Positions 13,529-21,421 of a stretch of DNA of 21,533 nt are shown here, in pieces. Position 1 is the first letter of the stretch. Each line of letters begins with the position of its first letter. The notes beneath the pieces were generated by a model that saw only the letters and a list, made by a program, of their open reading frames with translations, made no database searches and had not been told where the DNA came from. The position numbers and the translations under genes are program-made. This DNA comes from Clostridia bacterium. Lineage in GTDB: Bacteria > Bacillota > Clostridia > TANB77 > CAG-508. Where the stretch lies: assembly GCA_900754285.1 (NCBI GenBank), contig CAAECB010000086.1:1-21533 (forward strand), read 5' to 3'.

Positions 13529-14548
13529 ATGAAAGAAAAAATTGAGCAAATCAAAACAAAATCAATTGAAGAAATTGAAAAAGCAGAAACACAAAAAGAA
13601 TTAGCAGAAGCAAAAGTAAAATACTTAGGAAAAAAAGGAGAACTAACTTTAGTATTAAGAGAAATGGGAAAACTAACACCAGAAGAAAGACCAATAATGG
13701 GTAAAATGGTAAATGAAGTAAGAGACATACTAGAAGAAGAATTTGATAAAAAAGAAAAAGAGCTAAAATCAAAAGAATTACAAAAAAGACTAGAAACAGA
13801 AAACATAGATGTAACAGAACCAAGCAAAAAAATTGAATTAGGATCAATACACCCAATAACACAAATAATAAAAGAAGTAGAAGAAATCTTTTTAGGAATG
13901 GGATATCAAATAGCAGATGGACCAGAGGTAGAAAAAACATTCTATAACTTTGACCAATTAAATGCACCAGTAGACCACCCATCAAGAGACTTACAAGACA
14001 CATTTTATATAACAGAAGACATAATATTAAGAAGTCAAACATCACCAGTACAAGCAAGAGTAATGGAAAGTCAAAAACCACCAATAAAGATAATATGTCC
14101 AGGAACAGTATATCGTTCAGACGAAGTAGATGCAACACACTCACCAGTATTCCACCAAATAGAAGGACTTGTAATAGACAAAAACATCTCAATGACAGAC
14201 TTAAAAGGAACATTAGAAATGTTTGCAAAAAAATGTCTAGGAGAAAACACAAAAATAAGATTCAGACCACATCATTTCCCATTTACAGAACCATCAGCAG
14301 AAGCAGATGTATCATGTTTTGTATGCGGAGGAAAAGGATGCAAAGTATGTAAAGGAGAAGGCTGGATAGAACTATTAGGATGTGGAATGGTACATCCAAA
14401 TGTATTAAGAAATTGTGGAATAAATCCAGACGAATATTCAGGATTTGCATTTGGATTTGGAGTAGAAAGAATAGCAATGGCAAAATTCGGAATAGATGAT
14501 TTACGTTTATTATTTGAAAATGACGTAAGATTTTTAAAACAATTTTAG
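13529..14548 (+). CDS. pheS: phenylalanyl-tRNA synthetase alpha subunit
   Basis: The catalytic subunit of the alpha2-beta2 PheRS. 339 residues is the standard length. An N-terminal coiled coil (about 1-90) binds tRNA-Phe. The class II core follows: HPITQIIKEVEEIFLGMGY (108-126), the motif 2 segment CPGTVYRSDEVDATHSPVFH (190-209), FPFTEPS (250-256) lining the amino-acid pocket, and motif 3 GFGVERIAM (309-317). Cys263, 266, 271 and 274 form the small Cys-rich loop usual for Firmicutes PheS. The ATG at 13529 has an AAAGGA site. It is transcribed with pheT under the phenylalanine T-box. Confidence 0.97.
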   Translation: MKEKIEQIKTKSIEEIEKAETQKELAEAKVKYLGKKGELTLVLREMGKLTPEERPIMGKMVNEVRDILEEEFDKKEKELKSKELQKRLETENIDVTEPSKKIELGSIHPITQIIKEVEEIFLGMGYQIADGPEVEKTFYNFDQLNAPVDHPSRDLQDTFYITEDIILRSQTSPVQARVMESQKPPIKIICPGTVYRSDEVDATHSPVFHQIEGLVIDKNISMTDLKGTLEMFAKKCLGENTKIRFRPHHFPFTEPSAEADVSCFVCGGKGCKVCKGEGWIELLGCGMVHPNVLRNCGINPDEYSGFAFGFGVERIAMAKFGIDDLRLLFENDVRFLKQF

Positions 14549-14601
14549 ATAGCAGCAAAACAATAAACAACATTATAATTTAAAAGGAAAGAACGCGATA
14601 G

Positions 14602-14626
14602 TTTGAAAGTATTCAAAACTTTCAAA
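14602..14626 (+). other. stem-loop between pheS and pheT
   Basis: TTTGAAAGT (14602-14610) pairs with ACTTTCAAA (14618-14626) across a 7-nt loop, about 35 nt before the pheT start. There is no T-run, so it is not a terminator. It may adjust pheT translation or protect the mRNA. Confidence 0.45.
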
Positions 14627-14661
14627 ACCATGTGTACCTAAAAAGAAAGGAATGTAAGAAA

Positions 14662-17121
14662 ATGAAAGCAAGTGTAGAATGGTTAAAAGAATATAGTAAA
14701 ATAGATGTAGACACTGTCAAATTAGGAGATATATTAACAATGGCAGGTCAAAAAGTAGAAACAATAGACCAAACAGGAAACGACATAAAAAATGTAGTAA
14801 TAGGAAAAATATTAGAAATAAAAAAACATGAAGACTCAGACCACCTAGTAATAACACAAGTAGATGTAGGAACAGAAAAATTACAAATAGTAACAGGAGC
14901 ACCAAATGTAAAAGTAGGAGATATAGTACCAGTAGCAAAAGATGGAGCAGAATTACCAGGAGGCAAAAAAATTAAAACAGGAGAACTAAGAGGAGTTACA
15001 TCTGCAGGAATGATGTGTTCTGTAGGAGAATTAGGAATAGGCATAAATGATTATCCGAAACAAATAGAAGAAGGAATAATGATATTAAAAAGAGAATCAG
15101 ACAACAAAGAAGAAAAAATAAATGTATTGCCAGAAATTGATTTAGAAAAAGAATTAGGAGCTAATATTGTAGATATACTAGATTTAAAAGAAGATATAAT
15201 AGACTTTGAAATCACACCAAATAGACCAGATTGTTTATCAATAGAAGGATTAGGAAGAGAAACAGCAGTAGCATTAGGAGAAAAATTTGAAAATCCAAGA
15301 AAAGACATAGATGAAATGATTTCAAACAATAAAGTACCAGACAAAGAAGAAATAGAAGGATTAACAGTAGAAATCCAAGCACCAGATTTATGTTACAGAT
15401 ATATAGCAAGAATGGTAAAAAACGTAAAAATAGGACCATCACCCAAATGGCTAACAAAAAGGCTAAAAGCATGTGGAATAAGAAGCATAAATAACATTGT
15501 AGACATAACAAATTATGTAATGTTAGAAATGGGGCAACCAATGCATGCATTTGACATAGAATCAATAGAAGGAAAACATATAACTGTAAGAAGAGCGAAA
15601 ACTGGAGAAAAAATCACAACATTAGATGAAGTAGAAAGAACATTAGACGAAAACGACTTAGTAATAGCAGACACTAAAAAGCCAGTAGCAATAGCAGGAG
15701 TAATGGGAGGACTAAACTCAGAAATAGAAAAAGACACAAAAACAGTTGTATTTGAATCAGCAGTATTTTATGGAGGAGCAGTAAGAAAAACAGCAAAAAA
15801 AGTAGGATTAAGAACAGAAAGTTCATCAAGATTTGAAAAAGGGTTATCACCAGAAAATGCACTAAGAGCAGTAAATAGAGCAGTACAACTAGTAGAACTA
15901 TTAGGAGCAGGAGAAGCAATAGAAGGAAAAATAGACAAATATCCAACACCACAAAAAATAAATAAAATAAAATTAGAACCAGAAAAAATCAACCAATTAT
16001 TAGGAACAAATATCAGTAAAGAAGACATGATAGAAACATTTAAAAAATTAGAAATGAAAGTTGAAAATGATATTGTAATACCACCATATTTTAGACAAGA
16101 TATAGAACAAATGGCAGACTTAGCAGAAGAAGTAGTACGTTTTTATGGATATGACAAATTAGACACAACACTAATAAAAGCAGACACAACATTAGGAGTA
16201 AAAAATAAAGAACAAAAAATAGAAGACAAAATATTAGAAACATTGCAAAATAATGGATTATCAGAAATATACACATATGGATTTATAAATGAAAAAGAAT
16301 TAGACAAATCAAATGTATCAGAAGAGCTAAAAAAAGTAGCAATATGCATAAAAAATCCACTAAATGATGACTACAAATATATGAGACCATCAACAATACC
16401 AAGTATGATGTCAACAATAGTAACAAACTTAAACAAGAAAAACAAAGAAGCAAAACTATTTGACATATCAAGAAGATATCAAAACATAAACGGAAATGTA
16501 GAAAAAGGAGAAGTACCACAAGAAGACAAAATATTAACAATAGGAATGTATGGAGAAAACCTAGATTTTTACACATTAAAAGGATTAATGGAAAACATAT
16601 TAGAACAAATAAATGTAAACAGATATGATGTAGTAAAAGAAAAAGAAAACAAATCATATCATCCAGGAAGATGTGCAAACTTTAAAATAGGAAATGACAT
16701 AATAGCAACAATAGGAGAAGTACATCCAGAAGTGTTAGAAAACTATGATATCTCACGTAGAGTATATCTAGCAGAATTAAACATAACAAAAATTACAAAA
16801 TATGCAAGAAACAACAAAAAATATGTGGAAATACCAAAATTTCCAGCAGTAGAAAGAGATATAGCAGTTATAGTAGATGAACAAATAGAAGTAGGACAAA
16901 TAGAAAAAATAATAACAAAAAAAGCAAAAAAACTATTAGAAAGCATGAATTTATTTGACATTTATAGAGACGAAAAAATTGGACATAATAAAAAGAGTGT
17001 AGCATATGCTTTAAGATTCAGAGACAAAAATAAAACATTGCAAGATGAAGAAATCAATCAAGTAATGGAAAAAATAATATCTGAACTAGAAAAACAATTA
17101 GGAGCAGAACTAAGAAAGTAA
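14662..17121 (+). CDS. pheT: phenylalanyl-tRNA synthetase beta subunit
   Basis: The structural and editing subunit of PheRS. From ATG 14662 it has 819 residues, normal for bacterial PheT. In order: N-terminal domain MKASVEWLKEYSKID; an EMAP-type tRNA-binding domain (about 40-155, with VTGAPNVKVGD and GVTSAGMMCS); the B3/B4 editing domain (about 200-385, with NIVDITNYVMLEMGQPMHAF and AIAGVMGG); the B5 domain around KLEPEKINQLLG; a catalytic-like core; and the C-terminal FDX-ACB anticodon-binding domain (PKFPAVERDIAVIV, then SVAYALRFRDKNKTL). Start choice: AGAAAGGA precedes ATG 14662, and the residues from the in-frame GTG at 14632 are unlike the family. The stop codon directly meets a GGGACGG repeat. 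Confidence 0.96.
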   Translation: MKASVEWLKEYSKIDVDTVKLGDILTMAGQKVETIDQTGNDIKNVVIGKILEIKKHEDSDHLVITQVDVGTEKLQIVTGAPNVKVGDIVPVAKDGAELPGGKKIKTGELRGVTSAGMMCSVGELGIGINDYPKQIEEGIMILKRESDNKEEKINVLPEIDLEKELGANIVDILDLKEDIIDFEITPNRPDCLSIEGLGRETAVALGEKFENPRKDIDEMISNNKVPDKEEIEGLTVEIQAPDLCYRYIARMVKNVKIGPSPKWLTKRLKACGIRSINNIVDITNYVMLEMGQPMHAFDIESIEGKHITVRRAKTGEKITTLDEVERTLDENDLVIADTKKPVAIAGVMGGLNSEIEKDTKTVVFESAVFYGGAVRKTAKKVGLRTESSSRFEKGLSPENALRAVNRAVQLVELLGAGEAIEGKIDKYPTPQKINKIKLEPEKINQLLGTNISKEDMIETFKKLEMKVENDIVIPPYFRQDIEQMADLAEEVVRFYGYDKLDTTLIKADTTLGVKNKEQKIEDKILETLQNNGLSEIYTYGFINEKELDKSNVSEELKKVAICIKNPLNDDYKYMRPSTIPSMMSTIVTNLNKKNKEAKLFDISRRYQNINGNVEKGEVPQEDKILTIGMYGENLDFYTLKGLMENILEQINVNRYDVVKEKENKSYHPGRCANFKIGNDIIATIGEVHPEVLENYDISRRVYLAELNITKITKYARNNKKYVEIPKFPAVERDIAVIVDEQIEVGQIEKIITKKAKKLLESMNLFDIYRDEKIGHNKKSVAYALRFRDKNKTLQDEEINQVMEKIISELEKQLGAELRK

Positions 17122-17185
17122 TGCTTTTGGGACCGGAGAAAAAAAACACTAATTTTTTTGGGGACGGAGTCAAAAAACACTAACA
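17122..17185 (+). repeat. tandem dimer of the GGGACGG repeat, second locus
   Basis: Two units: GGGACCGGAG plus A-run and CACTAAT (core from 17129), and GGGGACGGAGTC plus A-run and CACTAAC (core from 17160). The unit length is about 31 bp, and the dimer is the inverted counterpart of the one at 140-203. It begins at the base after the pheT stop. Confidence 0.7.
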
Positions 17186-17208
17186 TATATAGAAAATACA
17201 AATAAATT

Positions 17209-17266
17209 TTATATATTAGAAAGGTTGTATAACTTTCCTAATATATAAAAAAAGTATTGCAATTTT
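17209..17266 (-). repeat. dispersed intergenic repeat, degenerate copy
   Basis: ATATATTAGAAAGGTT (from about 17210) and AACTTTCCTAATATAT form a long imperfect stem, followed by an A-run and TATTGCAATTTT. The order (TAGAAAG stem, then AACAATGCA-like tail) is that of the 21177-21254 copy, without the GCAAATTTGC hairpin. Similarity is weaker than for the other copies. Confidence 0.5.
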
Positions 17267-17355
17267 TTATACTATCATGTAAAATGAAGTCGAAAGTTAA
17301 GAATATAAAAAACATTACTAAACGAAAAGATGCCTTGAGAAAGGGATGAGAAAAA

Positions 17356-17844
17356 ATGATAAACATATATCCAAAAGGATATTTTGAAAGTGTTCAAGAA
17401 ATTACAATACAATATATAATAAAAAATAAAATAAAAGTTTTAATTTTAGATGTAGATAATACACTAATAGATTACTATGAAAATTTATCAAAAGAAGTAG
17501 AAGAATGGGCAAAAAATTTAAGAGGACAAGGTGTAAAATTATATATTTTATCAAATAGCAACAAAAAAGAAAAGGTAGAAAAAGTTGCAAAAAAATTGGA
17601 AATACCATTTAAAAATTTTGCAATGAAACCATTTAAAAAGGGGTTTTTAGAAATACAAAAAGAAATACAAGAAGAACCAGAACACATTGCAGTGGTTGGA
17701 GACCAAATATTCACAGATATTTTAGGAGGTAATAGATGCAATATGTTTACAATTCTTGTTGATCCAATAAATCCAAAAGACTATTGGTATACAGCATGGA
17801 AAAGACCAATAGAAAATAAAATCAAATCAAAAATAAAAAATTAA
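17356..17844 (+). CDS. yqeG: YqeG-family HAD phosphatase
   Basis: A 162-residue cytoplasmic HAD superfamily phosphatase, subfamily IIIA. Motif I is LDVDNTLID with Asp32 (nucleophile) and Asp34. Motif II is ILSNSN (Ser66). Motif III is MKPFKKG (Lys91), and motif IV is VVGDQIFTDILGGN with Asp116 and Asp121. The N-terminal NIYPKGYFESVQEIT and C-terminal YWYTAWKRPIENKI are typical of YqeG. The natural substrate is not settled; a role in phospholipid or other phosphate metabolism has been proposed for relatives. The start at 17356 has an AGAAAGGGATGAG site. The next gene begins 122 nt later. Confidence 0.92.
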   Translation: MINIYPKGYFESVQEITIQYIIKNKIKVLILDVDNTLIDYYENLSKEVEEWAKNLRGQGVKLYILSNSNKKEKVEKVAKKLEIPFKNFAMKPFKKGFLEIQKEIQEEPEHIAVVGDQIFTDILGGNRCNMFTILVDPINPKDYWYTAWKRPIENKIKSKIKN

Positions 17845-17847
17845 GAT

Positions 17848-17912
17848 ATTTGCAGCAAAAATTAAAATACTTGACAACAAAAATTAAAAATATTCACAAC
17901 AAAAAAATAGAT
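17848..17912 (+). repeat. three imperfect short tandem repeats
   Basis: Units of about 21-23 nt share CA(A/G)CAAAAATTAAAAATA-like cores, beginning near 17858, 17870 and 17893. They fill the gap between yqeG and the prepilin peptidase gene. Low complexity limits the weight of this. Confidence 0.4.
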
Positions 17913-17966
17913 ATTGATTTTACAAAAGAAAAAAACTAAAAATACATATGGAAAGGAAGGATAAAA

Positions 17967-18719
17967 ATGTACATAAATGACATTCACATTGCATATTATG
18001 CTATAGCCATAATTGCATCAATATTCATAGGGCAACTTGTAGACTGGGCAAATAAAAGAATGCCAGAATATAAAAAAGTTATATCAAAAGACATAATAAC
18101 AGAATACAAAATGGAATTCAAACCAAATTATATATTAATGCTAGTAATGGCAATAATATATGTAACATTATTATATACATATGGAATAAAACCAACACTT
18201 ATAGCCAATTTAGATTTAATAAAATACATAATAATATCACCAATGCTAGTATCAGCATTTGTTATAGATTATAAACATCAAATAATACCAAACAGATTAA
18301 ATTTAACTTTATTTGAAGTAGGAATTATATTTGCATTTTTATATGGATTATCAGATGTAGCTATAACATTTAATTTGCTATTGGGAATGGTAGTAGGAGG
18401 AGGAATCTTTTTACTAATAACAGTAATAGGTGGATTAATTTATGGTAAAGAAGCAATGGGATTTGGAGATGTAAAATTAATGGCAGCACTAGGAATTTTA
18501 TTTGGCTTATCAAATATAATTGTTATAACATTACTATCATTTTTAATAGGAGCAATATTAAGTATAATCTTATTAATTACAAAAATAAGAAAATCTAGTG
18601 AATATATACCATTTGGCCCATTTATAGTAATAGGAACATTTATAAGTATGTATGTACCATTTGAAATAATAAAAAATACATTAATGGAACTATTTACATT
18701 AGGATTATATCAAGGATAA
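17967..18719 (+). CDS. A24 family prepilin peptidase (short form)
   Basis: A 250-residue polytopic membrane aspartic peptidase that cuts the basic leader of type IV prepilins and pseudopilins at the membrane face. Catalytic Asp101 lies in VIDYKHQIIPNRL and Asp168 in the GxGD motif MGFGDVKLMAALG. About seven hydrophobic segments are visible. The N-terminal segment (IGQLVDWANKRMPEYKK) is a shrunken form of the usual cytoplasmic methylase region and has no CxxC zinc pairs, so methylation activity is doubtful. A GGAAGG site precedes the ATG. No pilus assembly genes are adjacent. The pseudopilin fusion at 7394-8701 is a possible substrate. Confidence 0.9.
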   Translation: MYINDIHIAYYAIAIIASIFIGQLVDWANKRMPEYKKVISKDIITEYKMEFKPNYILMLVMAIIYVTLLYTYGIKPTLIANLDLIKYIIISPMLVSAFVIDYKHQIIPNRLNLTLFEVGIIFAFLYGLSDVAITFNLLLGMVVGGGIFLLITVIGGLIYGKEAMGFGDVKLMAALGILFGLSNIIVITLLSFLIGAILSIILLITKIRKSSEYIPFGPFIVIGTFISMYVPFEIIKNTLMELFTLGLYQG

Positions 18720-18780
18720 TTAAAAATAAAAAGGGTTAAAAATTTAATTTTTATACCTAAGCAAAGGAATGTGGTAAAAA

Positions 18781-19851
18781 ATGAACTCAAAATTACAGTG
18801 GTTAAGAAATAAAATGAATAGCTTAGATATGCAAGGGATGATAATATCAAATCCATTAAATATTAAATATTTAACAAATATTGATGCAGAAGGAACACTA
18901 CTAATAACAAGAAAAGAAAATATTTATATAACAGACGGAAGATATATTGAATATGTACATAGCATATTAACTTTATTTGATGAAATCATTGTATATGATA
19001 TAAAAGATATATCAAAAGATGACTATGAAAACTTTTTCATGTTTTGCGAAAATGTAGGATTTGAAGAAAATTATTTGACATATGCAATGTATAAAGAATA
19101 TATAAGAAGGTATAAAATAAATAATTTTGTAGAAACAGAAGGCATGATAGAAAAGCAAAGAATGATAAAAGATGAAGAAGAAATACACAGTTTAATAAAA
19201 GCATGTAACATAACAGATGACTGTTTTTCATACATATTAGGATATATAAAACCAGGAATGACAGAAAAGCAAATAGCACATGAAATTGATGAATACTATA
19301 GAGAAAGAACAGATGGAACATCATTTGATACAATTGTAGCATCAGGAGAAAATACATCAAAGCCACATGCAGTACCAACAGAAAAGAAAATAGAAGAAGA
19401 AGATATAATAACAATAGATATGGGATGCAAAGTAGATGGATATTGTTCAGATATGACAAGAACATTTTTTGTAGGAAAAGTGCCAGAATATATAAAACCA
19501 GTATATGATTTAGTATTAAAAAACCAAGAACAAGCATTACAAGAATACAAAGATGGTGCTAGTACAAGACAAGTTACAAAAATGGTAGAAAACGATTTTA
19601 AATTAAATGGATATGATTTAATACATAGTCTAGGACATGGAGTTGGACTAGAAATACATGAACCACCATATATTAGCTCAAGAAGTGATACTTTATTAAA
19701 AGAAAACATGATAGTTACAGATGAACCTGGAATATATATACCAGGAAAATTTGGTGTAAGAATAGAAGATACAGTTCAAATTACAAAATTTGGATGTATA
19801 AAATTAACCAATTCTGAGAAAAATTATATTGTAATAAATGAATTGCAATAA
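18781..19851 (+). CDS. M24 aminopeptidase P-like metallopeptidase
   Basis: A 356-residue cytoplasmic Xaa-Pro aminopeptidase of the PepP/YqhT type, releasing N-terminal residues before proline. A creatinase N-terminal domain (about 1-125, with ADGRYIEY-like TDGRYIEY) is followed by the pita-bread M24 domain. The five metal ligands are present: Asp213 and Asp224 (TIDMGCKVDGYCSDMTRTF), His286 (HSLGHGVGLEIHE), Glu315 (VTDEPGIY) and Glu329 (VRIEDTV). His196 in KPHAVP is also conserved. The ATG at 18781 follows an AAAGGAATGTGG site. The order M24 peptidase then efp matches the yqhT-efp pair of Bacillus and many Firmicutes. Confidence 0.94.
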   Translation: MNSKLQWLRNKMNSLDMQGMIISNPLNIKYLTNIDAEGTLLITRKENIYITDGRYIEYVHSILTLFDEIIVYDIKDISKDDYENFFMFCENVGFEENYLTYAMYKEYIRRYKINNFVETEGMIEKQRMIKDEEEIHSLIKACNITDDCFSYILGYIKPGMTEKQIAHEIDEYYRERTDGTSFDTIVASGENTSKPHAVPTEKKIEEEDIITIDMGCKVDGYCSDMTRTFFVGKVPEYIKPVYDLVLKNQEQALQEYKDGASTRQVTKMVENDFKLNGYDLIHSLGHGVGLEIHEPPYISSRSDTLLKENMIVTDEPGIYIPGKFGVRIEDTVQITKFGCIKLTNSEKNYIVINELQ

Positions 19852-19915
19852 TAAGAATTAAATAAAGATGGCAAAGTTTAAGCTTTTTAACCTAACACTA
19901 ATATTTTTAAATTTC

Positions 19916-19945
19916 ATAAAAGGCTTGATTTTTAAGCCATTTTAT
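19916..19945 (+). terminator. weak hairpin between the M24 peptidase and efp
   Basis: ATAAAAGGCTT (19916-19926) pairs with AAGCCATTTTAT (19934-19945) with one bulge; the 3' arm includes TTTT. It may be a leaky terminator or a processing site, since the gene pair is usually co-expressed. Confidence 0.4.
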
Positions 19946-20032
19946 AGTAAAATAAAAAAAGTTATAAAAAATAAAATTTAAAAAAGTTATTTTAAATTAA
20001 GTAAAAAATGAAATTTGAAAGGAGAAATAAAA

Positions 20033-20599
20033 ATGGCAGGAGTATATTCAGCAGGAGATTTTAGAAATGGAACAACATTTGAAATGGAAGGAAATGTATT
20101 CAGAGTAGTAGAATTCCAACACGTAAAACCAGGAAAAGGATCAGCATTTGTAAGAACAAAATTAAAAAATGTAATAACAGGAGCGACATTAGAAAAAACA
20201 TTTAACCCATCAGACAAATATCCAGGAGCAGAAATAGAGAAAAAAGCAATGCAATATTTATACAATGATGGAGGATTATATTATTTCATGGATAATGAAA
20301 CATATGATCAAATGCCATTAAATGAATCACAATTAGGTGATTGTTTAAAATATTTAAAAGAAAATATGGAAGTAACAATTCTTTCATATAAAGGAAATGT
20401 ATTTGCAGTAGAACCACCAACATTTGTAGAGTTAGAAGTTACATATACAGAACCAGGTTTTGCAGGAAACACAACAACAACATCAGGAAAACCAGCAAAA
20501 TTAGAAACAGGATTAGAATTACAAGTACCTATGTTTGTAAACATTGGAGATGTATTAAGAATAGACACTAGAACATGCGAATACATGGAAAGAGTTTAG
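20033..20599 (+). CDS. efp: translation elongation factor P
   Basis: EF-P relieves ribosome stalling at polyproline stretches by entering the E site. From ATG 20033 it has 188 residues, normal for EF-P. The KOW-like N domain has the loop VKPGKGSAFVR with Lys35 at the tip, the position that carries a modification in many bacteria. Two OB domains follow. The C-terminal signature is intact (GLELQVPMFVNIGDVLRIDT, then CEYMERV). Start choice: AAAGGAG at 20018-20024 is 8 nt before ATG 20033; the in-frame TTG at 20015 has no proper site. The next gene starts 16 nt after the stop. No modification enzyme is in the window. Confidence 0.97.
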   Translation: MAGVYSAGDFRNGTTFEMEGNVFRVVEFQHVKPGKGSAFVRTKLKNVITGATLEKTFNPSDKYPGAEIEKKAMQYLYNDGGLYYFMDNETYDQMPLNESQLGDCLKYLKENMEVTILSYKGNVFAVEPPTFVELEVTYTEPGFAGNTTTTSGKPAKLETGLELQVPMFVNIGDVLRIDTRTCEYMERV

Positions 20600-20615
20600 A
20601 AAGGTGAATGTTATA

Positions 20616-21113
20616 ATGAGTGAATTACAAGACAATTATACAAGTTTTTTAAAAGACATTAAAGAAAATCTAAAAGATGAAGCAGATTTAGAATATGTAA
20701 CAAAAAGATTTGAACAATTTTTTAATGAATTTCAAAACATGAAGTGCAACCATACTAATGGAAAAGTTGCAAAGTTAGAAAATAAAATACAAGAATTAGA
20801 AAAAAATCAAAGTATCATAGATGAAAAAATGCAAAAAATAGAAGAAATTGTTAATAATATAGAGCAAGACATATATTCAGAGGAAGGATTTGACTTTGAA
20901 ATTGTATGTCCATACTGTAATTATGAATTTGTTATAGATGTTGATGAAGAAAAAACAGAAGTAGAATGTCCAGAATGTCACAATATAATAGAATTAGATT
21001 GGTCAGGAGACTTAGATGATGAACATTTAGGTTGCAATGGCGGATGTTCATCATGTCATGGATGTGGATTTGATGAAATAGATGAAGAAACAGATATAGA
21101 TGATGATATGTAA
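20616..21113 (+). CDS. CD1247-like zinc-ribbon protein
   Basis: A 165-residue cytoplasmic protein of unknown function. Residues 1-85 are helical and charged (MSELQDNYTSFLKDIKENL, then coiled coil about 50-85). This resembles the CD1247 N-terminal domain found next to efp in Clostridia. A zinc ribbon follows with Cys98, 101, 118 and 121 (CPYC and CPEC). A second cysteine cluster, CNGGCSSCHGCG (Cys140, 144, 147, 150 plus His148), leads into an acidic tail. Start choice: the AAAGGTG site sits about 9 nt before ATG 20616, making the in-frame GTG at 20604 unlikely. It lies 16 nt after efp, so the two are cotranscribed and may act together. Family name is from memory of context and pattern. Confidence 0.8.
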   Translation: MSELQDNYTSFLKDIKENLKDEADLEYVTKRFEQFFNEFQNMKCNHTNGKVAKLENKIQELEKNQSIIDEKMQKIEEIVNNIEQDIYSEEGFDFEIVCPYCNYEFVIDVDEEKTEVECPECHNIIELDWSGDLDDEHLGCNGGCSSCHGCGFDEIDEETDIDDDM

Positions 21114-21126
21114 AAATATTTTCTTT

Positions 21127-21172
21127 AATTGTGCGTAAAAATTTGAATTGCAAATTTTTACGCACAATTTTT
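21127..21172 (+). terminator. strong terminator after the efp operon
   Basis: A perfect 19-bp stem, 21127-21145 with 21151-21169, with a 5-nt loop AATTG, followed by TTT. It isolates the operon from the rRNA promoter downstream. Confidence 0.88.
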
Positions 21173-21176
21173 ACAT

Positions 21177-21254
21177 TATTATAAGAAAATTCTCTGAAGT
21201 TTCTATAATATAAAAATAACAATGCACAGAAATTTGCTTTGCAAATTTTGCACA
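21177..21254 (-). repeat. dispersed intergenic repeat, copy 2 (inverted)
   Basis: On the minus strand it runs TGTGCAAAATTTGCAAAGCA, then TTTCTGTGCATTGTTATTTT and a TATAGAAACTTCAGAGAATT stem. It is nearly identical to 6324-6402 along its whole length, with some differences that keep the stems paired. Confidence 0.8.
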
Positions 21255-21386
21255 AAAAAATGATAAAAAAGTAATTTGAAAAAAATAAAAATAAAAAATG
21301 TCGAAAAAAATCAAAAGAAAAAACGTTGATTTTTAGGGCTTTTTTTGATGCTTTTAAAAAAAGTCAAAAATTTTTTAAAAAAAGTG

Positions 21387-21415
21387 TTGACAAAGAGATT
21401 AAAAGAGAGTATAAT
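21387..21415 (+). promoter_or_regulatory. consensus rRNA-type promoter
   Basis: TTGACA (21387-21392), exactly 17 nt, then TATAAT (21410-21415). A/T tracts upstream (21371-21383) resemble an UP element. A perfect consensus with this leader is typical of stable-RNA operons. Confidence 0.85.
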
Positions 21416-21421
21416 ACGAAT

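Noticed and set aside
14603..14641. A 12-codon ORF (TTG start, MKVFKTFKTMCT) between pheS and pheT as a leader peptide.
   Set aside because: The start is TTG with a poorly spaced site. The codons mostly come from the stem-loop, and the operon is already controlled by a T-box.
17871..17899. A promoter upstream of the prepilin peptidase gene from TTGACA at 17871.
   Set aside because: At 17-nt spacing the hexamer is TCACAA. The TATTCA closer in has only a 14-nt spacer, and the TTGACA is part of a low-complexity tandem repeat.
17848..17912. CRISPR-like array formed by the short tandem repeats.
   Set aside because: Units are contiguous without spacers, only three and low-complexity. No cas genes are present.
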